The notes beneath the pieces are model-generated. The model saw nothing but the letters and a program-made list of their open reading frames with translations. It had not been told where the DNA came from and made no database searches. Below, piece by piece: positions 6,985-16,460 of a DNA stretch of 64,000 nt. The translations under genes and the position numbers were made by a program. The stretch covers positions 2,170,001 to 2,234,000 of the forward strand of contig NZ_CP079737.1 in the NCBI RefSeq assembly GCF_019916025.1. Direction: 5' to 3'. How positions within the stretch are numbered: the first letter of the stretch is position 1; each line of letters begins with the position of its first letter. The DNA comes from Paraclostridium bifermentans. Lineage in GTDB: Bacteria > Bacillota > Clostridia > Peptostreptococcales > Peptostreptococcaceae.

Positions 6985-9705
6985 TTATTTATATGCTTTA
7001 AAGTTTTTTAATCTTAATGCATTACTAACTACAGATACTGAACTTAAGCTCATGGCTGCTGCTGCTATCATAGGATTTAGTAACGGCCCTCCAAATAAAT
7101 ATAATATTCCTGCTGCCACAGGTATCCCTATAGTGTTGTACCCAAATGCCCAGAATAAATTTTGCTTAATATTTTTAATTGTTTCTTTACTTAATTTAAT
7201 AGCTGTCGGAACATCCATAAGGTCACTTTTCATTAAAACAATATTTGCAGATTCAATAGCAACATCAGTCCCACTTCCTATTGCAATTCCGATGTCAGCC
7301 TTAGCTAATGCAGGAGCGTCATTAATTCCATCACCTACCATTGCTACAAAATTACCTTTATCTTGAAGTTTTTTAACTTCATTTGCTTTATCTTCTGGCA
7401 ATACTTCCGCTAAGACAATATCTATACCAACTTCATTTGCTATTGCATTTGCTGTTTTTTTATTATCTCCAGTAACCATAGCAACTTGAATTCCCATTTC
7501 ATGTAATCTTTCTACTGCTTTTTTGCTATTTTCTTTAACTATATCAGCAACAGCTATTATACCTGCTAGTTTATTATCAATAGATATATACATCGGAGTT
7601 TTACCTTCACTTGCTAATTTATCAGAAATTGTCTCTAACTCACTTGTACTTATGTTTTTATCATCCATTAGTTTCTTATTGCCTAAGAATATATTCTTTT
7701 TATCTATTGTTACTTCTATACCATGACCTGTTATAGAGTTAAAATTAGTTACATTTAAAATTTCTAATTTTTCTTCCTCGCCTTTTTTTACTATAGCCTC
7801 TCCAAGTGGATGTTCTGACCCTTTTTCTGCACTTGCTGCGAATTGAAGAAGTTCTTTTTCCCTAACTATATTAGTAGTTACAATATCCGTTACAACAGGT
7901 TTTCCTTCTGTTATAGTTCCTGTTTTATCAAATATTATAGTATTTATTTTATGTGCAGACTCTAGTGCTTCTCCACCTTTTATTAATATGCCATTTTCTG
8001 CCCCTTTACCTGTTCCAACCATTATAGCTGTAGGTGTTGCAAGTCCTAATGCACATGGGCAAGCTATAACTAATATAGATATAAAAATAGTTAAAGAAAA
8101 TACTAAATCTTTTCCACCTACAAAGAACCAAAGTAATGCACTTATTGTAGCTATTGCTAGAACTGTTGGCACAAAATAACCAGATACAGTATCAGCTAAT
8201 TTTGCTATAGGCGCTTTGCTTCCTTGTGCATCTTCAACTAATTTTATAATCTGAGCAAGAGCAGTATCACTTCCTACTTTTTCTGCTTTGAATTTTATAT
8301 TACCATTTTTATTTATACTAGCTCCAGTTACCTTATCTCCAACTTTTTTCTCAACTGGCATACTTTCTCCTGTAAGCATAGATTCATCTACTAAAGTATG
8401 TCCTTCAATTACTATCCCATCTACAGGTATCTTACTTCCTGGTTTTACTACTATAATATCATCTTCTTCAACTTCATCAATTGGTATTTCTAACTCCTGT
8501 GAATTTTTTATTATTATAGCAGTCTTTGGCTGTAATCCCATAAGAGTTTTTATAGCTTCTGAAGTTTTTCCTTTAGATCTAGTTTCCAAATATTTTCCAA
8601 GTAATATTAGTGCTATTATTATACCTGCACTTTCATAATATAATTGATGATCATGACCACCTACATGTCCAATTTTCCCTGTAGCAATTTGTATAGTAGT
8701 ATATACACTGTATATAAGTGCTGAAGCTGTACCTATTGCAACTAAGGAATCCATATTTGGACTTTTAGTTATTAATGCTTTAGTTCCATTTATATAAAAT
8801 TTGTATCCAGCTCCTATTATAGGTATTACTAATAATAGTTGAACTAATGCATAATTTAGTGAATTATGCATAGGGTTTATAAATTCTGGTATCGGTAATG
8901 GCCCAAATGGTTTAGGCATCATCGGTCCCATAGCTATATATAATAATGGAATTGCAAATACCATAGATATTATAAGTTTATTTTTAAGAACCTTTATTTC
9001 TTTTTCTTTTCTTATTTTATCTTCATCTATATTGTTATCTTTAATTTTTTCTATAACTTTATAACCTGCTTTTTCTATTGCACCCTTAATTTGTGACAAC
9101 TTTACTTTCGATCCATCATACTGTATTGTTGCTTTATCTGTTGCTATGTTTACATTTACAGATTTAATGCCATCTAGTTTTTTTATACCTCTTTCAACTG
9201 CTTTTGCACAAGATTGACATGTCATTCCTTCTATTTTTATATCAATTTGCTTAGCTTCATCTACAACTTTATAGCCTGCTTTTTCTATTGCGCCCTTAAT
9301 TTGCGATAATTTAACTTTTGATCCATCATACTGTATTGTTGCTTTATCTGTCGCTATATTTACATTTGCATTTTCTATTCCATCTAATTTTTTTACACTT
9401 CTTTCAACTGCCTTTGCACAAGATTGACATGTCATTCCCTCTATTTTTATATCAATTTTTTCAAACAGTTCTGTGTTTTTCACCTCTTCTTTTATCCCAT
9501 AACCTGCTTTTTCTATTGCATCCTTTAAATCCGTGAATTTAACTTTATTCGGATCATACTCTATATCCAGTTTTTCTGTTGCTATGTTTACATTCTGGCT
9601 TTCTACCCCATCTAATTTTTTAACTGCTTTCTCAACAGCTTTTGCACAAGCTGCTCAAGTCATCCCAGTTATTTTATAAGTACTTTTATTTGTATTTATA
9701 CTCAT
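6985..9705 (-). CDS. copA: Copper-translocating P1B-type ATPase with three HMA domains and an in-frame UGA in the first
   Basis: Exports Cu+ across the membrane. Order: HMA1 (about 10-74), HMA2 (CxxC at 93/96), HMA3 (CxxC at 163/166), eight membrane spans with the CPC ion motif ([13 protein letters not shown]), the phosphorylation motif DKTGT and the hinge [10 protein letters not shown]. Reading through codon 17 gives 906 residues. The ATG at 9705 follows AAGGATGG, and the 74 codons before the GTG at 9483 are in frame and encode a complete HMA domain, except that codon 17 is TGA (9657-9655) at the first Cys of GMTCAAC. The options are selenocysteine (UxxC), a nonsense mutation with re-initiation at 9483 (832 residues, two HMAs), or an assembly error. 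A CsoR-type operator precedes the gene. Confidence 0.88.
9061..9453 (-). repeat. Tandem duplication of an HMA domain inside copA
   Basis: Two segments 210 bases (70 codons) apart, about 9061-9240 and 9271-9453, are nearly identical in DNA as well as protein, so HMA2 and HMA3 come from a recent in-frame duplication. HMA1 (9490-9690) is clearly more diverged. Confidence 0.8.
9622..9657 (-). other. UGA codon and following stem-loops in copA (candidate SECIS)
   Basis: After the UGA at 9657-9655 the mRNA can form AGCUGU / GCAGUU (9640-9635 with 9627-9622) closing a seven-base loop UGAGAAA with G in the second position, about 20 bases after the UGA. That fits the usual description of bacterial SECIS elements. 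A competing, closer hairpin pairs CAGCUU (9653-9648) with AAGCUG (9641-9636). Because the bases also encode a conserved protein domain, the folding may be coincidental. Confidence 0.4.
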
Positions 9706-9744
9706 TGGTTTTCACCATCCTTAAATTTAATAGTTTATAATAAT

Positions 9745-9773
9745 ATTATATACCCCCTATGGGTATTTTGAAA
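9745..9773 (-). promoter_or_regulatory. copA promoter with CsoR-type operator
   Basis: The 17-bp near-palindrome ATACCCCCTATGGGTAT (9750-9766) has the form of CsoR copper-repressor operators. It fills the spacer between TATAAT (9745-9750, minus strand) and a weak -35 TTTCAA seventeen bases upstream. Copper would release CsoR and induce copA. No csoR or copZ gene lies in the window. Confidence 0.8.
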
Positions 9774-9863
9774 CACTTTTTTTACAAAATTTAATTTTAT
9801 ATATTTTTAACCAAAATTTATAAGTAATTAGCATTTTTTATAAACTATTATTTTCTATAAACG

Positions 9864-9899
9864 AAAAAAGCTGATAACCTAATAGATACCAGCTTTTTT
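9864..9899 (-). terminator. Terminator after the MerR gene
   Basis: AAAAAAGCTG / CAGCTTTTTT stem around a 16-base loop, directly at the MerR stop codon. Confidence 0.8.
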
Positions 9900-10716
9900 A
9901 TTTCATTAATATTTCTATTTGTCCAAGCGACTTTTCTTTTCCATCCATACCAACCCTAGTCATTATATATATTTCGTGAAAATCACCTATAGTTTCAATA
10001 TTATTATCTTTTATATATTTCATAATTACATCATAGTATTTGCCTGAATCTTTATATGCATCATCAAAGTACATAGTTAAGTATTTACCTTTAGGTATTT
10101 TTATTATTTTTTCATCTATAAAATTTTTATTCTCACCCAAGTTTATCATTACATTTTTATAAACTACATTCTGATTAAATTTCATGTCACTATACGAAGT
10201 TGTAAACGCAATTTCAGCATTTACATTTTCATAATCTTTTTCTACTTCTAATAATACTTTTCTCAAAATAATTTCAAATTCATCAGTATATCTATCTTTG
10301 CAATGATATGTTTTAAAAGTTCTTTCTTCATTCTCTTTAATAAATACAGTGTTAAGCCCTTTATCTAGTGAAATTTTTATCTTATTTTCAAGAGATTCAA
10401 TTTTATTTTTGATATTATCTAATTCTTTTAATTTTTCATAAATTATTTGTTTTTGATTTCCAAGTATATTAAAAATTGATTCCAAAGATGTATAGTTATG
10501 TGTTACTTCCTTTATTTCTTCTAGCGGCATGCCCATAGCTTTACATTGTTTTATTAAATCTATAGTGCCAAAATCCTTCATAGAATAATACCTATATCCT
10601 GTAGTTTCATTTATGTATGAAGGCTTTAACAATTCAACTTTTTCATAATGCCTAAGAGTCTGCACCGATATATTGTTTAGTTTAGCCATTTGACCAATAG
10701 ATAAATATTTTCCCAT
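9898..10716 (-). CDS. MerR-family regulator with C-terminal effector domain (BmrR/TipA-like)
   Basis: 272 residues. The N-terminal winged helix-turn-helix reads LSIGQMAKLNNISVQTLRHYE, followed by the MerR wing LLKPSYINETTGYRYYS, a coiled-coil dimer helix (about residues 75-120) and a GyrI/SOUL-like ligand domain with FKTYHCKDRY and the late motif GDFHEIYIMTRV. Such proteins bind drugs or other amphipathic ligands and activate a pump gene, often the neighbour; the nearest pump is the MATE gene at 11.3-12.6 kb, but no link is shown. RBS AGAGGTG precedes the ATG at 10716. Confidence 0.88.
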   Translation of the reverse strand: MGKYLSIGQMAKLNNISVQTLRHYEKVELLKPSYINETTGYRYYSMKDFGTIDLIKQCKAMGMPLEEIKEVTHNYTSLESIFNILGNQKQIIYEKLKELDNIKNKIESLENKIKISLDKGLNTVFIKENEERTFKTYHCKDRYTDEFEIILRKVLLEVEKDYENVNAEIAFTTSYSDMKFNQNVVYKNVMINLGENKNFIDEKIIKIPKGKYLTMYFDDAYKDSGKYYDVIMKYIKDNNIETIGDFHEIYIMTRVGMDGKEKSLGQIEILMK

Positions 10717-10737
10717 TCAATCACCTCTGCTATATTT

Positions 10738-10750
10738 TAGCATAATGCTA
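10738..10750. promoter_or_regulatory. Palindrome upstream of the MerR gene, probable operator
   Basis: TAGCATAATGCTA is a perfect 6-1-6 palindrome about 22 bases before the MerR start codon. Its geometry resembles the MerR dyads at 33.4 and 54.1 kb. No convincing hexamers flank it, so only self-regulation is proposed. Confidence 0.5.
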
Positions 10751-10889
10751 CACTAAATCCATCTAATCTATTAAATTTGTATTTTCTAATAACTTTACAA
10801 ATTCATTTTTGATTATTTTAGTTGATATAAAAAATACTTCTATTATGTTCTCGTGTTTAGTGTATGCAACTCTAAACTTGTTATTTTTT

Positions 10890-11159
10890 CTATTTTATTA
10901 TTTTCAAAAAAAACTTATTACTTCTCGGAAATTCTGCGCGTTGAATTTGTTTTAAAGCTTTTTCTAGTTTTTTACTATCTAAATTATAAAATTGCTTATA
11001 CTCAAATCCATCTTGAATCACATTAAATATATTTTGATCAATCTTTTCAATCGTTACTTTTCTGTCCTTTTTAAAAGTAAGTAATTCAATTTTATTTCCT
11101 ACATCAATTTTTTTTAAATTTTCAAATACACATTTTCTAAAATTTTTTATATCTATCAA
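10890..11159 (-). CDS. Small conserved-looking protein of unknown function
   Basis: 89 residues, no signal peptide or membrane segment, rich in Lys, Asn and Phe, predicted cytoplasmic. The start is TTG at 11159 with GGAGG eleven bases upstream, which is rather far. I recognise no domain. Coding is supported by an uninterrupted frame, the Shine-Dalgarno and codon use like that of its neighbours. It lies alone between the MerR gene and the MATE pump. Confidence 0.6.
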   Translation of the reverse strand: MIDIKNFRKCVFENLKKIDVGNKIELLTFKKDRKVTIEKIDQNIFNVIQDGFEYKQFYNLDSKKLEKALKQIQRAEFPRSNKFFLKIIK

Positions 11160-11219
11160 TTTAATTTAATCCTCCATATAATTTTAATTATATAATGGTT
11201 TTACCCTTTTTTGAAAAAA

Positions 11220-11255
11220 TAAAAACTGAACCCTTTAATTAGAGTCCAGTTTTTT
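11220..11255 (-). terminator. Terminator after the first MATE gene
   Basis: AAAAACTG / CAGTTTTT outer stem with further partial pairing inside and T-runs at the end, a few bases after the MATE stop codon. Confidence 0.7.
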
Positions 11256-11257
11256 AT

Positions 11258-12607
11258 TTATATATTAGATGCATCGCCTAAAATTATATTTTGACTTTGC
11301 TCTGATTCATTTATTACTTTCGCAGTATATTTTCTTACATTAGCCATTACATACATAACTATAAATGTTATAGATTCTGAAACTAATACACTTGACCATA
11401 TTCCATTTAAACCAAATAACTTTGGTAATACAATTAAACAGATAGGTAAAAATATAATTGATCTAAATACGCAAATTAAGTTTGAGAATTTAGGTATTTC
11501 AATAGCTTGATAATAAACTAATGTATTTAAGTTTATACTTCCTATTATATACGCTAAACATGCTATCTTTATACCATGGTACCCAAGTTTTGCTATGTTT
11601 GGATCAGTTGTAAATATACCAACAATGCTTCTTCCAAATACATAGCATATCAATGCTGCTGTTATACTAACAACTAATGAACACTTACAATTTATGTCAT
11701 AGAATTTTAACATTTTTTTAGAATCTCTTCTTCCAAAATTATAACTTATCAGAGGTTGTGCCCCAAATGTTAATCCTAGTAAAACCATATAAATATTTGT
11801 AGTTATATAGTTTATTATACTATATGTCGATATACCTATTTCTCCCATAAAGTTTGACAGTGCTATATTGTGTAAGAATACAATGATTGAAAAACTTGCT
11901 TGTCCAAAAAATGATGGGAATCCAATGTTTAAAACTTCTTTTATTGTATCTTTATTTAAAGATGTATTTCCAAAGCTTAAATACCCTCTTTTCTTTAAGA
12001 AATGTGGAAGAAGTATAGCTACTGTAACTATTTGACCTAAACCTGTAGCTATAGCAGCGCCTTTAATTCCCATTCCCAAAGGAAATATAAATACATAATC
12101 TAATATTACATTAGTTATAGCTCCTGCAATAGTTGAAACCATCGCAAGTTTTGGTTTATTATCATTTCTTACAAAACTATTTAATACTATACCAACTAAG
12201 TTAGGCGTGCAAAAAATAGCATAATATTTAAGGTACTCAACGGCTAAAGGTTCTAAATTATCCGTTGCTCCTAACATCCTTACAATTGGACCTGTAAATA
12301 CGATACAAACGATACTTGTTACTATACTTATAATTAATAATAGCTTAAATACTTGTCTAAATATATCAACTGCTTTATCTATATCTTCAGCACCTACATT
12401 CTTAGATACTAAAGCACCTCCTCCAACTGCTAGCATACTTGCAATACCAAATAAAACTACAGTAAATGGAAGAACTATGTTTACAGCTGCTAATGCAGAG
12501 TCTCCAACACCTTGGCCAACAAAGATTCCATCGATAACGGTATATAATGACGATATAAACATTGCCAATGATGATGGGACTGCATATCTTAAAAATTCAC
12601 TAACCAT
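11258..12607 (-). CDS. MATE-family multidrug efflux transporter
   Basis: About 449 residues with 12 membrane spans in two related halves. MATE features: FLRYAVPSSLAMFISSLYTVIDGIFVG at the N-terminus, NPxL-like ALAAVNIVLPF, and the second-half FGAQPLISYNFGRRDSKKM. It should export cationic drugs or metabolites using Na+ or H+. An in-frame start at 12682 exists, but GGAGGG six bases before the ATG at 12607 and alignment with the family favour the shorter form. It resembles the MepA branch. A second, related MATE gene lies at 32.0-33.4 kb. Confidence 0.9.
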   Translation of the reverse strand: MVSEFLRYAVPSSLAMFISSLYTVIDGIFVGQGVGDSALAAVNIVLPFTVVLFGIASMLAVGGGALVSKNVGAEDIDKAVDIFRQVFKLLLIISIVTSIVCIVFTGPIVRMLGATDNLEPLAVEYLKYYAIFCTPNLVGIVLNSFVRNDNKPKLAMVSTIAGAITNVILDYVFIFPLGMGIKGAAIATGLGQIVTVAILLPHFLKKRGYLSFGNTSLNKDTIKEVLNIGFPSFFGQASFSIIVFLHNIALSNFMGEIGISTYSIINYITTNIYMVLLGLTFGAQPLISYNFGRRDSKKMLKFYDINCKCSLVVSITAALICYVFGRSIVGIFTTDPNIAKLGYHGIKIACLAYIIGSINLNTLVYYQAIEIPKFSNLICVFRSIIFLPICLIVLPKLFGLNGIWSSVLVSESITFIVMYVMANVRKYTAKVINESEQSQNIILGDASNI

Positions 12608-12708
12608 AATTTCCCTCCTATTATTTTTCCTAAAACACATTATAAAGTCTATAGTAGGTATAGAGTCAATATCATTCAACAAATATTTTAATTCTTCTAA
12701 TAAAACAA

Positions 12709-12738
12709 AAAATTCACACCTTATAGTGTGAATTTTAT
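12709..12738 (-). terminator. Terminator after the DUF378 gene
   Basis: Perfect 11-bp stem AAAATTCACAC / GTGTGAATTTT with a six-base loop, just downstream of the DUF378 stop codon. Confidence 0.85.
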
Positions 12739-12750
12739 TTATTATAAATT

Positions 12751-12957
12751 TTATCTATTTTTATCATCTTTTAATGTAGCTAAAGTATATAAAGAGTATA
12801 ATCCAGCTACCCCTACTAATGTAAATATACTTCTACTTATCATTGAATATGTTCCTCCAAATAAGTATCCTACAAGATCAAGTTCAAATAGTCCTATAGA
12901 ACCCCAGTTTAAAGCTCCTATAATAACTAATACTAATGAAATTTGTTTTAATAACAT
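12751..12957 (-). CDS. DUF378 family small membrane protein
   Basis: 68 residues with two membrane helices. The motif ALNWGSIGLFELDLVGYLFG is the hallmark of DUF378 (PF04070), a family of tiny membrane proteins found in many Firmicutes with no known function. AAGGAG lies ten bases before the ATG at 12957. It has its own terminator and is divergent from the CPBP protease gene. Confidence 0.88.
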   Translation of the reverse strand: MLLKQISLVLVIIGALNWGSIGLFELDLVGYLFGGTYSMISRSIFTLVGVAGLYSLYTLATLKDDKNR

Positions 12958-13111
12958 ATTTATACACTCCTTTAATTTTTTCTTTTAGTTATTATTTCCA
13001 GTATTTTTTCAATTATTCTTTTTTTTCTAATTTTAAAATCACCAATATAAGAAAGCGTTATTCAATAATTTATGATAGTATTATTATATAGCTATTTAGG
13101 AGGTGTTTTTT

Positions 13112-14029
13112 ATGTTTATAAGAAATGAGACTTTAGTAGACAGGGCTAAAACTTCTAAAAAACTACCCAATTTTTTTTGGGCAATAATTTTAGCTTTATT
13201 ATTTCTAAATATAGGTTCAATTTTAGGGTCTATAGTTATTATTCCCTTAATTTCTTTAGTAGGTAGTATTCCTTTATTTTCATCTAACCCTGAATTTTTA
13301 ATGCTACTAGCATCATTACTAAGCTTTATCGGTATATCTTTACTAGTATTTTTTAGAGTTTCAAAGATAGAAAAAAGAAGTATTAGCTCAATTGGTTTTT
13401 CTAAATACAATTGGTTTAAAAAATATTCAATAGGATTTTTAATAGGACTAATTTTAATGAGTTTAGTCGTACTTGTTCTATATTTATTTGGATTTGTATC
13501 TTTAGAACAATCTCCTTCTCAGCCTGTAGGTAAATTTGCTTTATTAAACATCTTTATTGTTTTAATAGGTTGGATAATTCAAGGAGGAACAGAAGAAGTT
13601 TTAACTCGAGGATGGCTTATGAATGTCTTAGGTGCACGCTATAATATAAAAATTGGATTATTTGTATCCTCTGTTCTTTTTGGTCTACTTCACCTATCTA
13701 ACCCAAATGTTAATATAGTAGCCATTTTAAATATAATACTGGTTGGGTATTTATTTGGTCTATATGTCATAAAAACAAACGACCTTTGGGGTGCTTGTGG
13801 TATGCATAGTGCGTGGAATTTTGCTCAAGGCAATTTATTTGGATTTGAAGTTAGTGGATTAAATGTTTCTGTTGGAAGCTTATTTGATTTTAACTTAAAT
13901 GGAAACAGTCTTGTATCTGGTGGAGTTTTTGGACCTGAAGCTGGTCTTGCATCTACCCTTATATTAATAATAGGGATAGTTTTTATTCTTCTACTTGACA
14001 GAAAAGGCTTCTTCAATAAATATTGTTAA
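13112..14029 (+). CDS. CPBP-family intramembrane glutamic metalloprotease
   Basis: About 305 residues with roughly eight membrane segments. The CPBP/Abi signature is visible: EEVLTRGWL (EExxxR motif, catalytic Glu pair), then the HLSNPN and HSAWNF histidine motifs. Members process prenylated or membrane peptides and often serve in bacteriocin self-immunity; nothing nearby suggests a substrate. An in-frame GTG at 13103 lies inside the Shine-Dalgarno AGGAGG, so the ATG at 13112 is the start. A short gap leads to the DUF1622 gene. Confidence 0.9.
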   Translation: MFIRNETLVDRAKTSKKLPNFFWAIILALLFLNIGSILGSIVIIPLISLVGSIPLFSSNPEFLMLLASLLSFIGISLLVFFRVSKIEKRSISSIGFSKYNWFKKYSIGFLIGLILMSLVVLVLYLFGFVSLEQSPSQPVGKFALLNIFIVLIGWIIQGGTEEVLTRGWLMNVLGARYNIKIGLFVSSVLFGLLHLSNPNVNIVAILNIILVGYLFGLYVIKTNDLWGACGMHSAWNFAQGNLFGFEVSGLNVSVGSLFDFNLNGNSLVSGGVFGPEAGLASTLILIIGIVFILLLDRKGFFNKYC

Positions 14030-14092
14030 TAATTATCTGAATCTAACTAATACTATTTATAACTATATTTTCTTCAATCTAGGAGGATTTTT

Positions 14093-14431
14093 ATGCTAGA
14101 AGAGTTTATGACTAAATACATTCCTATTTTAGTAAGTATTTTTGAATTTATGGGCGTTGTAGTTATATCTATAGGAGCATTTACAGCTTTTTATTACTAT
14201 ATTAGAAAAGTTTTATTTAAAATAGACGTTAGCGTAAAGCATCAATTTGCTACAGCTATGGCCACAGGTCTTGAATTTAAATTGGCAGCTGAAATTTTAA
14301 AAACAGTGTTAGTGAAAACACTAGATGAACTTGTTATTTTAGGTGCTGTGTTTTTGCTTAGAGTACTTATGACTTTTGTTATAGAATGGGAAATTAAACA
14401 AGATAATAATGAAAATAACAGAAAAAATTAG
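14093..14431 (+). CDS. DUF1622 family membrane protein
   Basis: 112 residues with two or three membrane helices. The conserved block is HQFATAMATGLEFKLAAEIL followed by LDELVILGAVFLLR, characteristic of DUF1622 (PF07784), a family of unknown function. AGGAGG lies seven bases before the ATG. It may be co-transcribed with the CPBP protease 63 bases upstream. A strong terminator follows. Confidence 0.87.
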   Translation: MLEEFMTKYIPILVSIFEFMGVVVISIGAFTAFYYYIRKVLFKIDVSVKHQFATAMATGLEFKLAAEILKTVLVKTLDELVILGAVFLLRVLMTFVIEWEIKQDNNENNRKN

Positions 14432-14470
14432 TAAAGCTTATACTTTGAAGCTTAATTTTTTACTAATAAA

Positions 14471-14513
14471 AATAATATAACTGAGTTTCTTGTTTTATCT
14501 CAGTTATATTATT
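14471..14513. terminator. Bidirectional terminator between convergent genes
   Basis: Perfect 15-bp stem AATAATATAACTGAG / CTCAGTTATATTATT with a 13-base loop and T-runs, between the plus-strand DUF1622 gene and the minus-strand chitin-binding gene. Confidence 0.9.
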
Positions 14514-14543
14514 TTTTATTTTAATCTATTAGTAAAATATTTA

Positions 14544-16265
14544 TTATTTTAATCTCCATGGTTTTCCTTTTCCATGTAATTGTTCAGGATTATCTCCCTT
14601 TGTCCAATGGTTTGCAATATATGATTTCCCATTATAAACAACCTCATCTCCTTCAATGTAAATCACATCTGGATACCATGCATTATCATCTAAAGCTGGG
14701 CCAGATATTAATTTCCATCCAGTAGATTTTCCTTGTCTATCTCTTGGGTCCGGTTTCACTCCAGCATTAATCCACCAATTATTTTCATAAGTATTTCCTT
14801 CAAAAACTACTTTTTTTCCTGTAATTGGATAATTTATATGAGCATTCCAAGTGTTATTTGTTGATTCATTATCTTCTTTTGTCTTGAATGACACATATGA
14901 TGGTAATGAATAATTTCCTGCTACATCAAATGCTCTAACAATCAAAGAATACTCCGTATTAGATTTTAAGTCTTTTAAATCAACTGTTGTGTTTTCAGAA
15001 GAACCTATATATTTTTTATTAATATCGTCCCAAACCCAATACTTAGAAACTCCTACATTATCAGTTGAAGGGTCAAATTGTAACTGTGCTGATGTTTCTG
15101 TTATATTAACAGCTTTAATATTTTTAGGAGATGTAGGTGCTTCTGTATCCTTATTGTCACCTGGTTTTTCATCACTATTAATCTCAATTGTTTTTTCAAC
15201 TATATTATCAAATAAATCTGTTATTATTACTTTTGCATAAATACCATTTGTGCTATCTAGTGAAATTTCTTCATTTATTTCATTTTTATATGATTTTATA
15301 TTATCGATAGTTTTTATTGCTTTACCTTCCATAGAAGAATTCTTATAAATTTCTATTTTCCCTTTAAATTGAGGAGTACTTTCATTATTTAACTTCCACG
15401 AAATATTTAATTTATCATTTTCATATTTGTGATTTATAATATCAAAATCTAAAACTCCAACATCTGGTTTGCTTGGTTGGTTAAGTGTAAATACTTGTCC
15501 ACTATTAATAGATGGCTTTATATTACCCCCAGCACTCACCCAAACATACTCTGGATTTCCCCCTCCATCCCAATTCATATTAGGATACTGACTAGTTATT
15601 TTCTGTTTATCTAAAGAATTCCATTCTCCATCAGAAATATTTCTGCTATAAAAGTTTTTTAATCTAGCTTCTCTTTCCTGATATCCATTTCCAGCCCAAT
15701 CTTCTTGAAACATACCATTATTGTTATTAAATTGAACATTTGATACTGGGAAATCTAAAACAGCTATTTGTTTCCATTGTTTTGTAGATTCATCTCGTAT
15801 CCATTGTCCAAATTTAGTATGTCCATCTTCTTGCCAATTACGCATAGTCATCTTGTACCAACTATTTGGCTTCCAATTGTAATTAGTTTCAACTTTCATC
15901 CCTTCACCTTCTCCTCCAAAACGTGATGCTGAAGAATCTGAAGAAATATATTCTGCTTCTATTGGTTTTCTAACTGCTATAGGATCCCAAATTGCAAAAT
16001 GTGCTGTACGTCTGTTAGCTTGTTGTTGAAAACCAGCGTAACCACCACCTTCTCCTCCTGCATTCCAATTGTGAACTGCCCAATATGTATATGGTGGATT
16101 TTTAACTGAGCTCCAATCATTAGTCATAATATCTGATGACTTTCCATTTATAGGATCAATATACATCCCAGTTGCATTATTTGCTGCTTGAATTATATTT
16201 TTATTCCCAATTCCAAAAACCATAAAAGCAGTCATAATTCCAATTAACAATATTTTCTTTTTCAT
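14544..16265 (-). CDS. Secreted DUF3472 / fibronectin-III / chitin-binding-module protein
   Basis: 573 residues. Signal peptide (residues 1-28, cleavage near QAA). Residues about 30-270 resemble DUF3472, with YTYWAVHNWNAGGEGGGYAGF and the following AHFAIWD. Next comes an Ig-like linker, an FN3 domain (about 380-470, PTSPKNIKAVNITETSAQLQF and NTEYSLIVRAFD), then two short aromatic chitin-binding modules (ChtBD3/CBM5-12 type) with WNAHINYPITGKKVVFEGNTY and WYPDVIYIEGDEVVYNGKSY. It should bind chitin or another beta-glucan outside the cell; an enzymatic role for DUF3472 is not established. A signal peptide and Trp-rich composition mark it as extracellular. Confidence 0.85.
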   Translation of the reverse strand: MKKKILLIGIMTAFMVFGIGNKNIIQAANNATGMYIDPINGKSSDIMTNDWSSVKNPPYTYWAVHNWNAGGEGGGYAGFQQQANRRTAHFAIWDPIAVRKPIEAEYISSDSSASRFGGEGEGMKVETNYNWKPNSWYKMTMRNWQEDGHTKFGQWIRDESTKQWKQIAVLDFPVSNVQFNNNNGMFQEDWAGNGYQEREARLKNFYSRNISDGEWNSLDKQKITSQYPNMNWDGGGNPEYVWVSAGGNIKPSINSGQVFTLNQPSKPDVGVLDFDIINHKYENDKLNISWKLNNESTPQFKGKIEIYKNSSMEGKAIKTIDNIKSYKNEINEEISLDSTNGIYAKVIITDLFDNIVEKTIEINSDEKPGDNKDTEAPTSPKNIKAVNITETSAQLQFDPSTDNVGVSKYWVWDDINKKYIGSSENTTVDLKDLKSNTEYSLIVRAFDVAGNYSLPSYVSFKTKEDNESTNNTWNAHINYPITGKKVVFEGNTYENNWWINAGVKPDPRDRQGKSTGWKLISGPALDDNAWYPDVIYIEGDEVVYNGKSYIANHWTKGDNPEQLHGKGKPWRLK

Positions 16266-16404
16266 TAAATTTACCTCCCTATTGTAACTTAACCCTCTAT
16301 ATAATCATTACCAATTATATGATTCAACTTATTTATCGGCATAAATTTTATATAGTTTATATATATTATAATTTATAAGCTACACTAACTTTTATATTAG
16401 AAAA

Positions 16405-16443
16405 TAAAAAAGAAACAGTTTACAATGAAGCTGCTTCTTTTTT
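16405..16443 (-). terminator. Terminator after the flavodoxin-ferredoxin gene
   Basis: GAAGCAG / CTGTTTC stem extended by A:T pairs (one G:U) with a T-run on the minus strand, about 20 bases after the stop codon. Confidence 0.8.
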
Positions 16444-16460
16444 ACTTTCTATTAAATATT

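Noticed and set aside
9483-9705. Calling copA a pseudogene
   Set aside because: Only one codon is affected, the rest of the gene is intact and an 832-residue product with two HMA domains could still be made from 9483; the state is left open.
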